Shown: positions 5,899 through 5,994 of the stretch, piece after piece
Position numbering within the stretch: the stretch's first letter is position 1
How the letters are laid out: the number at the start of each line of letters is the position of its first letter
DNA from: an uncultured Collinsella sp.
Lineage (GTDB): Bacteria; Actinomycetota; Coriobacteriia; Coriobacteriales; Coriobacteriaceae
Direction: 5' to 3'
DNA: 5,994 nucleotides
Assembly: GCA_902465105.1 (NCBI GenBank)
Contig: CABQLM010000086.1
Location: 1 to 5,994 of the forward strand
Program-made: the position numbers and the translations under genes
Notes under the pieces: model-generated
What the model was told of the DNA's origin: nothing
Seen by the model: the letters and a program-made list of their open reading frames with translations, nothing else
Databases searched by the model: none

Positions 5899-5926
5899 GT
5901 TACGCGGTTTTGCCAAACCGCGTAAC
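5899..5926 (+). terminator. Perfect 12-bp hairpin directly after the prfA stops
   Basis: GTTACGCGGTTT (5899-5910) pairs without mismatch with AAACCGCGTAAC (5915-5926) around a TGCC loop. It begins on the base after the second TAG. No T-run follows on either strand (GGCTCG downstream), so it does not fit a classical intrinsic terminator. It may end or stabilise the prfA transcript, perhaps together with the longer palindrome that starts at about 5940. The structure is certain; the function is inferred. Confidence 0.55.
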
Positions 5927-5939
5927 GGCTCGACGCTGC

Positions 5940-5994
5940 GCGCCGCCCAGAGCGACAATTTGTCATTCAAAAGGCAAGGCATGACCAGAAGGTC
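5940..5994. repeat. Half of a long imperfect palindrome, cut by the right edge
   Basis: This stretch is the inverted counterpart of 1-62. AAAAGGCAAGGCAT (5969-5982) is the exact reverse complement of 19-32. GACC-AGAA-GGTC (5983-5994) is the hairpin core. Further out, CCAGAGCG (5947-5954) matches CGCTCTGG (48-55), ACAA (5955-5958) matches TTGT (43-46), and GCGCC (5940-5944) matches GGCGC (58-62). If the two ends were adjacent they would form a hairpin with arms of about 46-55 bases. The A-tract/stem/T-tract core would be a bidirectional terminator. Confidence 0.7.
5978..5994. repeat. 17-bp direct terminal repeat, right copy
   Basis: Identical to bases 1-17. Overlapping the two copies gives a 5,977-bp circle in which prfA and the binding-protein gene are separated by the restored palindrome. 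A 6-kb replicon carrying prfA and no replication gene would be very odd, so assembly breakage in a repeat, or a tandem arrangement, should be considered first. Confidence 0.9.

Noticed and set aside
4804..5982. Antisense ORF of 392 aa covering all of prfA and reaching the end palindrome
   Set aside because: It is a Leu/Gly/Val-rich mirror of prfA with no family motifs. prfA itself is unambiguous.
1..5994. A transposon bounded by terminal inverted repeats
   Set aside because: The ends are inverted relatives of each other, but no transposase or integrase lies between them, the cargo includes prfA, and the ends also match directly through a self-complementary core. A palindrome split at the window edges explains this better.
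1..5994. CRISPR array or tandem repeats inside the window
   Set aside because: No regularly spaced repeats were seen. The only repeats noticed are the terminal 17-mer and the palindromic arms.

Overview
This is ordinary chromosomal DNA of a GC-rich Gram-positive-type bacterium. All five genes lie on the + strand. Roughly 60% GC by eye, strong Shine-Dalgarno sites, a combined Tat/lipoprotein signal on the binding protein and the flavour of the proteins suggest an Actinomycetota gut lineage, most likely Coriobacteriia (Collinsella-like). That placement is an inference from general resemblance, not a database match.

Layout. Positions 1-33 are half of a terminator-like hairpin, cut by the window edge. 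Positions 34-198 are a leader that may contain a cysteine-rich 22-codon micro-ORF and a hairpin overlapping the ribosome binding site of the next gene. Positions 199-3091 are a complete polar amino acid ABC importer: Tat-exported lipoprotein binding protein (199-1125), permease with a long N-terminal extension (1135-2283) and ATPase (2306-3091). Spacings of 9 and 22 nt indicate one operon. After a 72-nt gap holding a strong GC hairpin comes a cytosolic M20 metallopeptidase of the carboxypeptidase S/PM20D1 type (3164-4579). A 248-nt intergenic region with alternative hairpins and an 8-codon micro-ORF leads to prfA, peptide chain release factor 1 (4828-5895). prfA ends in two consecutive in-frame TAG codons, followed at once by a perfect 12-bp hairpin. 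The window closes with the other half of a long palindrome.

How the genes fit together. The importer would capture a polar amino acid (identity unresolved) and drive it in with ATP. The M20 enzyme could release amino acids from short peptides or N-acyl amino acids in the cytosol, so both may feed the same pool. prfA is a separate housekeeping gene with its own strong ribosome binding site.

The most unusual signal is at the ends. The first and last 17 bases are identical. Joining the window there rebuilds a near-perfect bidirectional terminator hairpin, and its arms remain about 80% complementary for a further 30 bases on each side. Either the piece closes into a 5,977-bp circle (or is one unit of a tandem repeat), or its ends fall inside two copies of a dispersed palindromic repeat that broke the assembly. 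Apart from this and some candidate leader-RNA features, I see no evidence of a new multi-gene system.
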